From Alterluteimonas quercicellularis (lineage in GTDB: Bacteria; Pseudomonadota; Gammaproteobacteria; Xanthomonadales; Xanthomonadaceae): 52,380 nt of DNA. This document shows, in pieces, positions 41,557 through 49,670 of this stretch. Positions within the stretch are counted from its first letter, which is position 1. The number at the start of each line of letters is the position of its first letter. Where the stretch lies: the NCBI RefSeq assembly GCF_021191635.1, contig NZ_JAIWPR010000045.1, forward strand, positions 1 through 52,380, in the 5' to 3' direction. Under the pieces are notes generated by a model, which was given only the letters and a program-made list of their open reading frames with translations, made no database searches and was not told where the DNA came from. The position numbers were made by a program, and so were the translations under genes.

Positions 41557-43677
41557 CTAGAAATCCAGCTGCGCGCTCAGCGCGAAGGTCCGCGGGCTGC
41601 CGGGGAAGAAGAACGTGGACTGTACGTACTGCACGTAGCGGCGGTCGGCCAGGTTCTCGATCGCGGCGCGCACGGTCAGCGGGCGGTCGCCGACCTCGGT
41701 GCGCCAGGCGCCGCCGAGGACGAAGGTGGTGTAGGCCGGCAGCTCGAAGCGGTTGGCGGCGTCGATGGCGACCGCGCCGGCGTAGCGCGCCCCGGCGTAC
41801 CAGCGCAGGTCCGGCAGCGTGCGCGTGCGATAGGCGAGCTGCAGCGCGGCCTGCCACCGCGGCGCGCCCTCGGCGCGGTGGCCTTCCACCGCCGCCGCGG
41901 CGCGCTCGTACTCGGCGCGCTCCAGCCAGGTGGCGCTGCCGTCCAGGCTCCACTGACTGCCGATGTTCCAGCGGGCCGAGGCGTCGAGCCCGCGGTAGCG
42001 GACCGTGCCGTCCTGCACGTAGACGTTGTCGGCGTTGGCGTAGGCGGCGCCGCGGCGGGTGTCGAACGCGGCCACGGTGCCCTGCCAGTGGCCGCCGTCG
42101 ACCTTCAGGCCGAGTTCGTACTGCTCGCTCTCCAGCGGGTCGAGCACGGCGTTGGCGTTGGCGTAGGTGCTGCCGACCACCGCGCCCTGCTCCAGCGATT
42201 CCACGTAGCTGGCGTAGAGGGTGGTGCGCGCGGTGGGCGTCCAGATCAGTGCGACGGTCGGCGTGAGCGGCGATTTCTCGTAGCGCGAGGTGGCCTGCCC
42301 GGCGGGGTTGAACGACACCTGCCGGTAGCGGGTGTAGCGGGCGCCGGCCAGCACCGACCACTGCTCGCCGAAGCTCAGGGTGTCGCTGAGGAACAGCGCG
42401 CTCTGGGTGTACTCGGCGCCGCGGTACATCTGCGGGACCATCGTGCTGACATAGCCGAGGTCGGTCGGGGCGTACAGGTTGCTGCTGCCGATGCGGGTCC
42501 AGACCTGGGTGGCGTTGAAGTCGCGCGTCTCGCGCTGCCAGGCGCCGCCGGCGACGATCTCGTGGCGCACCGCGCCGGTCTCGAAGCGGCCCTGCACCAG
42601 GGCCTGGCCGTGGTCGAACTGGCCGAAGCTGCGGCTGTCGTTCATCCACACGTCGTAGTTCCAGTCGGCGTCGGTGGGGTAGAACCAGTCGGCGACGAAG
42701 CGGCGCGTGTTCTCGCTGTGGCCGACGTCGAAGCTGGCCTTCCAGTCCGGGGCCAGGTCCCAGCGCAGGCCGGTGCCGAGCAGGCGGTAGCGACTTTCCA
42801 GGATCGCGCCGTCGGAAGCCTGCAGGCGGCGCTCCGGATCGAACAGCGGCGGCAGCGCGTCGCCGGTGTAGTAGGCGGTGCTGAAGCCCTGCACGGTGTC
42901 GCGGGTGGTGCGGTCCTGGTAGATCGCGTCCGCGGTCCAGGTCAGGCGGTCGGTGAGACGCGCATCGAAGGACGCCGACGCCGCGGTGCGCTCCAGTTCG
43001 CCGCCGTTGTAGAGCTCGCCGTCCTCGTGGGCGAGGTTGACCCGATAGCCGAAGCGCTCGCCGGCGCCGGCGCGACCGCCCAGGTCGACGTGCTGGCTCA
43101 GCAGGCTGTCGGAGTGGATGCCGAGCGTGGCGCTGAGCAGGCGCGCGTCGGTCGGCTTCTTGGTCACGTAGTTGATGGTGCCGCCGGGCGCGCCGAAGCC
43201 GTAGAGGAAGCCGGACAGGCCCTTGAGCAGGTCGATCTGCTCGAACGCCTCCAGCGGCAGTTCCGCGCCGAAGTTGTAGGTGGCCAGGCCGTTGACCTTG
43301 TAGCCGTTGGTCTCGTCGAGCGGCAGGCCGCGGATCGCCACGCGGGTGTTGTGGATGGTGTAGGTGTTGCCGAGCGGCTTGACCGCCGCGTCCAGCGCGA
43401 AGGCCGAGCCGATGCTGTTGGCCTGGCGCTCGACGAGGTCGGCGGCGTTGATGCTGACCAGAGAGAACGGGGTCGACAGCAGCGGGCGGCTGCCGAGCGC
43501 GCCGCCGTCGAGCGGCGGATGGCGCGCCGCCGTGACCTGCACGCTGTCGAGCGTGGTCGCCTTGGTGGGGGCGGCGGGCCGGTCGGCGTCATCGTCGGCG
43601 CGTGCGGCGCCGGCGAGCGCGGACAGGATGGCGGCCGCCAGCAGCGTGGAGGCGGGCGAGGGGCGGGCGGGCGACAT
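41557..43677 (-). CDS. TonB-dependent outer-membrane receptor
   Basis: The 706-residue protein has a signal peptide (ASTLLAAAILSALAGAARA), a plug domain (about 45-180; TPFSLVSINAADLVERQ; VAIRGLPLDETNGYKVNG; GAPGGTINYVTKKP) and a beta barrel ending in the expected terminal phenylalanine. The plug resembles siderophore-type receptors, but the adjacent GPH symporter, cupin and lactonase suggest a carbohydrate-like ligand. The ATG at 43677 has GGAG 8 bases upstream. An inverted repeat at 43699-43716 lies in its promoter. Confidence 0.92.
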   Translation of the reverse strand: MSPARPSPASTLLAAAILSALAGAARADDDADRPAAPTKATTLDSVQVTAARHPPLDGGALGSRPLLSTPFSLVSINAADLVERQANSIGSAFALDAAVKPLGNTYTIHNTRVAIRGLPLDETNGYKVNGLATYNFGAELPLEAFEQIDLLKGLSGFLYGFGAPGGTINYVTKKPTDARLLSATLGIHSDSLLSQHVDLGGRAGAGERFGYRVNLAHEDGELYNGGELERTAASASFDARLTDRLTWTADAIYQDRTTRDTVQGFSTAYYTGDALPPLFDPERRLQASDGAILESRYRLLGTGLRWDLAPDWKASFDVGHSENTRRFVADWFYPTDADWNYDVWMNDSRSFGQFDHGQALVQGRFETGAVRHEIVAGGAWQRETRDFNATQVWTRIGSSNLYAPTDLGYVSTMVPQMYRGAEYTQSALFLSDTLSFGEQWSVLAGARYTRYRQVSFNPAGQATSRYEKSPLTPTVALIWTPTARTTLYASYVESLEQGAVVGSTYANANAVLDPLESEQYELGLKVDGGHWQGTVAAFDTRRGAAYANADNVYVQDGTVRYRGLDASARWNIGSQWSLDGSATWLERAEYERAAAAVEGHRAEGAPRWQAALQLAYRTRTLPDLRWYAGARYAGAVAIDAANRFELPAYTTFVLGGAWRTEVGDRPLTVRAAIENLADRRYVQYVQSTFFFPGSPRTFALSAQLDF

Positions 43678-43698
43678 CGTGGGGGCTCCGTGATTTAC

Positions 43699-43716
43699 AT
43701 ACCGTTCGTCCGGTAT
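43699..43716. promoter_or_regulatory. Inverted repeat upstream of the TonB-receptor operon
   Basis: ATACCG-TTCGTC-CGGTAT is a perfect 6-6-6 inverted repeat 21 bases before the receptor's start codon, beside an AT-rich stretch. It is a candidate operator for the TetR protein encoded in the same operon. Confidence 0.6.
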
Positions 43717-43882
43717 TAATCCGGTGCGCATCCGGCGCCGTCCAATTCGGAATTGGAATTCCGCCATGCCCGGGAGGACTGGACCGGTTCCGTGGCGGCG
43801 TCGTGCGCGCGGCCTCGGCGGCACCGCCATGCCGCGGGCGACGCGCAACATGCCGGCTACGCAGAGCGGGCTCCGCCGGAGT

Positions 43883-44620
43883 TCAGAACTTCTCGCCCGC
43901 CGGCAGGTAGCGCCACGCGCCCGGCGGCATCGCGCCGTCCGGCCCCTTGCCCAGCGCGATCCGGCCGATGCGCAGGCGGCGGATCGACACGACGCCCAGC
44001 CCGACCTGCGCGCACATGGCGCGCAACTGGCCGTCGCGCACGTCCTTGATCGCGAAGCGCAGCCGGGTCTCGTTCTGCCAGCTGACCTTGCACGGCGGCA
44101 GCGCCCGGCCGTCGACGCTCAGGCCGTGGGCGAGCCGGTGCAGGCCGTAGGGCGCGATCTCGCCCTCGACCTCGACGATGTACTCGTGCTCGATCTGGCC
44201 GGCATCCTCGGTCAGGCGACGCCAGACCCGGCCGTCCTGCGTCAGCACCATCAGCCCGCTGGCCTCGGCGTCCATCGACACCAGCGGCGTCAGGCGGTGG
44301 AAGTGGCGCTGCAGCAGGCGCACGCCGCTGGGATCGTCGGCCCAGCGCGCGTCCGGCCGCGCCAGCGCGCTGGCCGGCCTCGGCCCCTCGATCGCGTCGA
44401 AGCCGGCCGGCTTGTGCAGCAGGATCGTGGCCGGCTCCACCGCGTCCAGCCGGGCCTCGGGGTCCAGTTCGATGCGCTCGCCGGTCACCCGGTGCTGCGG
44501 CGCCTCGACGACCTGCCCGTCCACCGACACCCAGCCGTTGCGGACGAACTGCTCGGCGTCGTTGCGCGACAGCGCGAACAGTTCGGCGACGCGTTGGGCG
44601 AGTCGGACGGGAGCGGGCAT
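43883..44620 (-). CDS. rRNA pseudouridine synthase, RsuA/RluB/RluF family
   Basis: The 245-residue protein has an N-terminal S4 RNA-binding domain (AELFALSRNDAEQFVRNG; VSVDGQVV) and an RsuA-family catalytic domain with ILLHKPAGF. The catalytic aspartate lies in SMDAEASGLMVLTQDG, which deviates from the usual RLD-DTSGL form. It ends with the C-terminal pattern RRLRIGRIALG and PGAWRYL, closest to RluF-like enzymes. It isomerises a uridine in ribosomal RNA. It is a single housekeeping gene with no operon partner. Confidence 0.9.
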   Translation of the reverse strand: MPAPVRLAQRVAELFALSRNDAEQFVRNGWVSVDGQVVEAPQHRVTGERIELDPEARLDAVEPATILLHKPAGFDAIEGPRPASALARPDARWADDPSGVRLLQRHFHRLTPLVSMDAEASGLMVLTQDGRVWRRLTEDAGQIEHEYIVEVEGEIAPYGLHRLAHGLSVDGRALPPCKVSWQNETRLRFAIKDVRDGQLRAMCAQVGLGVVSIRRLRIGRIALGKGPDGAMPPGAWRYLPAGEKF

Positions 44621-44704
44621 GGGAACGGCCGGGGGAGCGGGACGCGGAGTGTAGCGGCCGGTGCGTGCCGGTGACGGTGCGGGGAACGGCAGGCGCGTGG
44701 GCGC

Positions 44705-45601
44705 TCAGACCGAATCGGCGATGCGCTCGCGCAGCCACTGGTGCGCCGGATCGCGATGGACGCGTTCGGGCCAGAGCATCAGCATCTCGAAGCCGGGCAC
44801 CTCGACGGGCGGCTCGACCGCGCGCAGTGCCGGCGCGTCGCGCACGAGGCGCGACGGCAGCATGGCCACCAGGTCGGTCCTGGCCAGCACATCCTTCAGG
44901 AACAGGAAGTGCGGCACGGACAACACGACCCGGCGGGCAAGCCCGGCCGCGGCGAGCGCGGTGTCGGTGACGCCGTGGAAGCCGCCGCCGTCGGGCGAGA
45001 CGATCGCGTGGTCGAGCGCGCAGAACTGCCGCAGCGTCGGGCGCCGCTTCAGGCGAGGATGGCCGGCCCGGCCGACCAGGACGTAGCGCTCGGCGAACAG
45101 CGCGCGATGGCGCAGGTCCGCCGGCGCTTCGCCGCGGATGTGGAACGCGAGGTCGATCCCGCCCCGTTCGGCCTGCCGGGCGATGCGCGGCGGCGGCACT
45201 TCGAGGATCGCCAGCCGGGTGCGCGGCGCCGCCGAGCGCAGGGACGCCAGGACGGGCAGCGCGATCGTGGTTTCGCCGTAGTCGGACGCGGCGACGCGCC
45301 AGGTGCAGTCGGCCTGCGCCGGGTCGAACGGGGCGGGAGGCGATACCGCGCTTTCGAGCGACGCCAGCGCGAGGCGCAGCGGTTCGCGCAGCGCGTCCGC
45401 GCGCGCGGTGGGCCGCATCCCGCGCGGGCCCGGCAGCAGCAGCGGATCGCCCAGAAGATCGCGCAGCTTCGCCAGATGGATGCTCACGGACGGCTGCGAG
45501 AGATGCAGCCGCTCCGCGGCGCGGGTCACGTTGTGCTCGGCGAGCAGGGCGTCGAGGGTGACGAGGAGATTGAGGTCGAGGCGGCGCAGGGAATTGCCCA
45601 T
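44705..45601 (-). CDS. LysR-family regulator, NodD-like
   Basis: The roughly 298-residue protein (ATG 45601; an upstream ATG at 45616 is possible) starts RRLDLNLLVTLDALL and continues with the winged helix VTRAAERLHLSQPSVSIHLA and a substrate-binding domain (about 95-290). It lies divergent from the NAD(P)H dehydrogenase gene, 85 bases away, and probably controls it. The effector is not deducible. Confidence 0.9.
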   Translation of the reverse strand: MGNSLRRLDLNLLVTLDALLAEHNVTRAAERLHLSQPSVSIHLAKLRDLLGDPLLLPGPRGMRPTARADALREPLRLALASLESAVSPPAPFDPAQADCTWRVAASDYGETTIALPVLASLRSAAPRTRLAILEVPPPRIARQAERGGIDLAFHIRGEAPADLRHRALFAERYVLVGRAGHPRLKRRPTLRQFCALDHAIVSPDGGGFHGVTDTALAAAGLARRVVLSVPHFLFLKDVLARTDLVAMLPSRLVRDAPALRAVEPPVEVPGFEMLMLWPERVHRDPAHQWLRERIADSV

Positions 45602-45686
45602 CGCAATACCAGGCATCCAACGGATTCATTTCAACTATAGCCCGGCCGGGGCCATGGTGCGCCGACACCCACGCAAGGCGCCCCGC

Positions 45687-46454
45687 ATGCACGTTCTTCT
45701 CGTCTATGCCCATCCCGAGCCGCGTTCGTTGAACGGCGCGCTCAGGGACTTCTCGGTCGAGCGCCTTCGCGCCGCCGGGCACGACGTCCAGGTGTCGGAC
45801 CTGTACGTCATGCAGTGGAAGGCCGTGCTCGACGCGCGGGACAGCACCGACCGGCCGGCCGGCGCGCGCTTCGATCCGTCGCTCGACTCCAGGCGCGCGT
45901 TCGAGGGCGGCACGCAGACCGCCGACATCGCGCGGGAGCAGGAGAAACTGCGCTGGGCGGACGCGGTCGTCCTGCAGTTCCCGCTCTGGTGGTTCACGAT
46001 GCCGGCGATCCTGAAGGGCTGGGTGGACCGCGTGTACGCCTACGGGTTCGCCTACGGCGTGGGGGAGCATTCCGAAACCCACTGGGGCGACCGCTACGGA
46101 GAAGGCACGCTGGCCGGCAAGCGGGCGATGCTGGTCGTCACCGCGGGCGGGTGGGCGCCGCACTACGGCCCGCGGGGCGTCAACGGGCCGATCGACGACC
46201 TGCTGTTCCCCATCCAGCACGGCATCCTGTTCTACCCGGGCTTCGAGGTCCTGCCGCCGTTCGTGGTCTACCGGACCGGCCGGATCGACGAAACGGGCTT
46301 CGCGGCCGTGCGCGACGCGCTGGGGCAGCGGCTGGACGCGCTGTGGACGACCGAGCCGATCCCGTTCCGGCGGCAGAACGCCGGCGCCTACGAGATCCCG
46401 GCGCTCTTCGGCATCCACGTCGAGGCGGCGGACGACCCGGAGCGGGTGGGCTGA
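45687..46454 (+). CDS. NAD(P)H dehydrogenase (quinone), flavodoxin-like fold
   Basis: The 255-residue protein belongs to the flavodoxin_2/NQO family. It starts VLLVYAHPEPRSLNGAL (FMN/FAD phosphate site) and has VLQFPLWWFTMPAILKGWVD and VTAGGWAPHYGPRG. It would reduce quinones or nitro/azo compounds in two-electron steps. The long upstream frame is antisense to the LysR gene, so the ATG at 45687 is preferred. It is divergent from, and likely controlled by, the LysR regulator. Confidence 0.9.
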   Translation: MHVLLVYAHPEPRSLNGALRDFSVERLRAAGHDVQVSDLYVMQWKAVLDARDSTDRPAGARFDPSLDSRRAFEGGTQTADIAREQEKLRWADAVVLQFPLWWFTMPAILKGWVDRVYAYGFAYGVGEHSETHWGDRYGEGTLAGKRAMLVVTAGGWAPHYGPRGVNGPIDDLLFPIQHGILFYPGFEVLPPFVVYRTGRIDETGFAAVRDALGQRLDALWTTEPIPFRRQNAGAYEIPALFGIHVEAADDPERVG

Positions 46455-46471
46455 ACGCAGCGCGTGCGCTT

Positions 46472-47335
46472 TCAGCGATCGGGACGCAGGAAATCCAGCA
46501 CGAGCGCCAGGTAGGCCTCGGGCGCCTCGACGTTGGACAGGTGCACGGTGGGCAGCACCTCCAGCCGCGCGCCGGGGATCGCCGCCGCGAGGGCTTCGCC
46601 GTGGGCGAGGCGGGTGACACTGTCGTGCGCGCCGGCGACGACCAGGGTCGGCCGCGGGATCAGCGCCACGGTGCGGCGCAGGTCGGCGTCGCGCACGGCG
46701 GCCCAGGCCCCGGCGAGGCCCTGGCGGTCGGTCGCCAGCAGCATGGCGCGGAACGGCGCCACCGCAGGGTCGGGGGCGTCGAGCATCCGCGCGGGGAACC
46801 AGTTGCGCAGGAACGCTTCCGCGGTCTCGCGCATGTCCGGGGCGGCGAGGACATCGGCGATCGCGGCGTCCCAGCGCGCCGGCGGGCCGAGCCAGGCCGC
46901 GGTGTTGCTCAGGACCAGCCGGTCGACCCGCTCGGGCGCGTGGATGCCGAGCCACTGGCCGACGTAGCCGCCCAGCGACAGGCCCAGGACGTGGGCGCGT
47001 TCGATGCCCAGCGCGTCCATCAGTTCGAGCGCGTCGCGGCCCAGCCGGTCGATCGAGTAGGCGCCCGCAGGCACGCCCGAGGCGCCATGGCCGCGCATGT
47101 CGTAGCGCACCACGCGGAAGTGGCGCGACAGGGCCGGGATCTGCGCGTCCCACATCTCCAGCGCGGTGCCGATGGAATTGGCGAGCAGCAGCGGCGGCGC
47201 ATCGGCGGGGCCATCGACGCGGTAGGCGATGCGCACGCCGTCGCCGGTCGAGAAGAACGCGCGGTCGGCCGGCGGCGATGCGGGCGCGCTCGCCGACAGC
47301 GCGGCGCCCAGCAGGAGGGCAGGCAGCAGGGACAT
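46472..47335 (-). CDS. Alpha/beta hydrolase, exported
   Basis: The 287-residue protein resembles 3-oxoadipate enol-lactonase-type hydrolases: LANSIGTALEMW, VRYDMRGHGAS, nucleophile elbow GLSLGGYVG, LVVAGAHDSVT and late histidine PTVHLSNVE. It has a signal peptide (SLLPALLLGAALSASA), so a periplasmic esterase or lactonase is more likely than the cytoplasmic PcaD. I chose the ATG at 47335 because GGAG lies 7 bases upstream; an ATG at 47365 also exists. It is divergent from a LysR gene. Confidence 0.88.
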   Translation of the reverse strand: MSLLPALLLGAALSASAPASPPADRAFFSTGDGVRIAYRVDGPADAPPLLLANSIGTALEMWDAQIPALSRHFRVVRYDMRGHGASGVPAGAYSIDRLGRDALELMDALGIERAHVLGLSLGGYVGQWLGIHAPERVDRLVLSNTAAWLGPPARWDAAIADVLAAPDMRETAEAFLRNWFPARMLDAPDPAVAPFRAMLLATDRQGLAGAWAAVRDADLRRTVALIPRPTLVVAGAHDSVTRLAHGEALAAAIPGARLEVLPTVHLSNVEAPEAYLALVLDFLRPDR

Positions 47336-47421
47336 GGGGACGCTCCGGGATAGGGAGGCCCGCATCGTGGCTTGCCGTGGGCCCGATGGATACTACAAAG
47401 TTGTCGAGATCACTGTAGGAG

Positions 47422-48345
47422 ATGGCGACAATGACAGGATTCACCCTGCACGAGCTGCAATGCTTCGATGCGGTGGTGCGCGCAGGAGGCTTCCAGGCCG
47501 CGGCGAGCGCGCTGCACCGCTCGCACCCGGCGGTGTTCGCGGCGGTGGCGAAGCTGGAGCGCCAGCTCGGCGTGGCGCTGCTCGACCGCAGCGGCTACCG
47601 GGTGCGGCCGACCGCGGCCGGCGCCTCGCTGCAGCAGCGGGCGCAGGCCCTGTTGCAGGAGGCCGAGGCGCTGCAGCGGCACGCGCGGCACCTGGCGGAC
47701 GGCGAGGAACCGCAGCTGAGGATCGTCATCGGCGACCTGTGCCCGCGGCCGCAGGTGCTGGCGCTGCTCGGCGGCTTCTTCGCGCAGTGCCCGGGAACGC
47801 GGCTGCACCTGCACGACGAGGCCATCGGCGGTCCCGCCGAGCGCCTGTTCGACGACGAGGCCGACCTGATCCTGCATCGCGTCGACGCGGGCGATGCGCG
47901 CCTGGACACGGTCGCGCTGGGCCGCGTCGCGCTGCTGCCGGTGGCGGCGCCCGGCTTCCTGCCCGACGCCCGCGCGCCCACGCCGGCGCGGCTGCGGGAC
48001 CGCATGCAGTGCATCCTGCGCGACACCGCGCGCCATGCGGCGGACCGCAGCTGGTACGTGGTCGAGGGCGCGCCGCAATGCACCGTCGCCGACCAGCGGA
48101 CCAAGAAGGACGTCATCCTGCAGGGCCTGGCCTGGGGCCACCTGCCGCGCTTCCTGATCGAGGACGAGCTGCGCGACGGCCGCCTGCGCTCGCTGGCCGG
48201 CCGGCACTTCCCGGGCATCGTCGAGGATCTGGTGGCCGCGCGCCGGCGCGACCGCCCGCACGGGCCGGTGGCCGAGCGGCTGTGGCGGCACATCGAGGCG
48301 CAGGCGCCGGCGCTGCGCGCAGCGCTCGGGGCCCGCCGTTCGTAG
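47422..48345 (+). CDS. LysR-family regulator
   Basis: The 307-residue protein has a LysR winged helix (TLHELQCFDAVVRAGGFQAA; RSHPAVFAAVAKLERQLGV) and a substrate-binding domain (about 95-295). It probably regulates the divergent alpha/beta hydrolase. The 86-base gap contains ACTACAAAGTTGTCGAGATC, which could hold T-N11-A sites. Its TAG stop is the beginning of a palindromic repeat unit at 48342. Confidence 0.9.
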   Translation: MATMTGFTLHELQCFDAVVRAGGFQAAASALHRSHPAVFAAVAKLERQLGVALLDRSGYRVRPTAAGASLQQRAQALLQEAEALQRHARHLADGEEPQLRIVIGDLCPRPQVLALLGGFFAQCPGTRLHLHDEAIGGPAERLFDDEADLILHRVDAGDARLDTVALGRVALLPVAAPGFLPDARAPTPARLRDRMQCILRDTARHAADRSWYVVEGAPQCTVADQRTKKDVILQGLAWGHLPRFLIEDELRDGRLRSLAGRHFPGIVEDLVAARRRDRPHGPVAERLWRHIEAQAPALRAALGARRS

Positions 48346-48465
48346 GAGCGCGCTTGCGCGCGACGCTTTTGATCCGGGCGCCGGAGGAAGCGGTGCCGGC
48401 CGTCGTTCTTCGTCTGCCGCAGGCCCGGTGGCGCCTGGGCCGGTCGCGCGCGAGCGCGCTCCTAC
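48342..48465. repeat. REP-like inverted pair supplying stop codons to both flanking genes
   Basis: The left unit (48342-48363, one mismatch from the consensus) contains the TAG stop of the LysR gene. The right unit (48444-48465) contains, on the minus strand, the TAG stop of the GH10 gene. The spacer begins CGCTTTTGATCCGG. The pair lies exactly between convergent genes and could act as a bidirectional terminator. Confidence 0.9.
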
Positions 48466-49670
48466 GGGGCCGGCGCTTCCGGCACCGCCAGCACCGCCTC
48501 CAGCGCGGGTTTGGGCCGGCGCTCGCGGTCGAACAGCAGCGGGTAGTTCGTGCGGTTGGGGACCGGGTAGTCGTTCTTCCAAGACATGCCGTCGTGGACG
48601 CCCCAGACGGTGACGCGGTCGATGACGTCGCGCTTGCGGTGGAACAGGCGGAACAGTTCGGCGTAGCGCTCGGCGAGCCGGCGTTCGACATCAAACGGCA
48701 GGCCGTCGGGGTACGGGTCGAGGTAGCGCTCGAATTCCTCGAGCTGGAACTGCGGGTGCGCCAGGCCGGTGCCGATGACCTGGCCCTCGCGCGTGAGCGG
48801 CAGCACGTCGATGTCGAGCTCGGTGATCATGACCTTGACCCCGAGCGCGGCGTAGGCGTCGATCGAGGCCTCGATCTCCTCCAGCGGCGGGTAGTTCAGG
48901 CCCCAGTGCGCCTGCATGCCGATGCCGTCGATGCGGATGCCGGCGTCCTGCAGCATGCGCACCATGCGCACGATGCCGTCGCGCTTGGCCGGGCGCCAGG
49001 TATTGAAGTCGTTGTAGTACAGCTCGGCGTCGGGCGCGGCGCGGGCCGCGGCGGCGAAGGCCTCGCGCACCACGGTGTCGCCGTCGCCGAGTGCGCGCGT
49101 CCATACGGTGTCGCGGTACCGGCCGTCCTCGCCGACGATCTCGTTGACCACGTCCCAGGCGTGCACGCGGCCCACGTAGCGGCCGGCGACCGTGGCGATG
49201 TAGTCGCGCAGGCGCGCGGCCATCGCGTCGGGGGCGAGCGGGGCGCCGGCGGCGTCCTGGAAGAACCAGTCCGGCGTCTGGTTGTGCCAGACCAGGGTGT
49301 GGCCGACGAGGAACTGGTCGTGGCGCTCGCCGAAGGCGACGAAGGCGTCGGCCGCGGCGAAGTCCCAGGTGCCGGGCGCCGGGTGCAGCACCTCCGCCTT
49401 CATGACGTTCTCGGCGGTGATCGCGTCGAAATGCCGCGGCACCAGCGCCTGCGAGCGCGCGTCGCGGCCGGAGACGATGTCGTCGTTGACCGCGGTGCCG
49501 ATGCGGAAGGCGCCGGCGTACGCGGCCTTGAGGCTGCCTGCGGCGGCGGGCTGCGCGGCCGGCGTGCGCGCGTCGTCGCGCACGACGGGCGGTCCGGCGG
49601 ATTGCGCGGCGCAGCCGGCGAGTGCGGCGACGGCGAGCGCGAGCAGGGCGTGGCGGGGCGATGCGGTCAT
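48462..49670 (-). CDS. GH10 endo-beta-1,4-xylanase lipoprotein
   Basis: The 402-residue protein has a lipoprotein signal (LLALAVAALAGC, lipobox LAGC at C20), a short Ala/Pro linker and a GH10 TIM barrel (about 45-395). E177 in WDVVNE is the acid/base and E284 in MITELDID the nucleophile. GHTLVWHNQTP and WGVHDGMSWKND are typical substrate-site segments. A lipid-anchored GH10 would cut xylan oligomers at the cell envelope and feed the GH67/GH43 enzymes. Its ATG overlaps the GH2 stop (ATGA), so the two are co-translated. The stop codon lies in a palindromic repeat. Confidence 0.96.
   Translation of the reverse strand: MTASPRHALLALAVAALAGCAAQSAGPPVVRDDARTPAAQPAAAGSLKAAYAGAFRIGTAVNDDIVSGRDARSQALVPRHFDAITAENVMKAEVLHPAPGTWDFAAADAFVAFGERHDQFLVGHTLVWHNQTPDWFFQDAAGAPLAPDAMAARLRDYIATVAGRYVGRVHAWDVVNEIVGEDGRYRDTVWTRALGDGDTVVREAFAAAARAAPDAELYYNDFNTWRPAKRDGIVRMVRMLQDAGIRIDGIGMQAHWGLNYPPLEEIEASIDAYAALGVKVMITELDIDVLPLTREGQVIGTGLAHPQFQLEEFERYLDPYPDGLPFDVERRLAERYAELFRLFHRKRDVIDRVTVWGVHDGMSWKNDYPVPNRTNYPLLFDRERRPKPALEAVLAVPEAPAP

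Noticed and set aside
39631..43719. 1362-codon plus-strand open frame
   Set aside because: It is antisense to the receptor, symporter and thioredoxin-fold genes, all of which have strong family motifs; its composition is typical of the third-frame shadow in GC-rich DNA.
7229..48465. CRISPR array from the repeated GC-rich units
   Set aside because: The units are inverted palindromes scattered singly or in pairs over the window, without regular spacers or direct tandem order.
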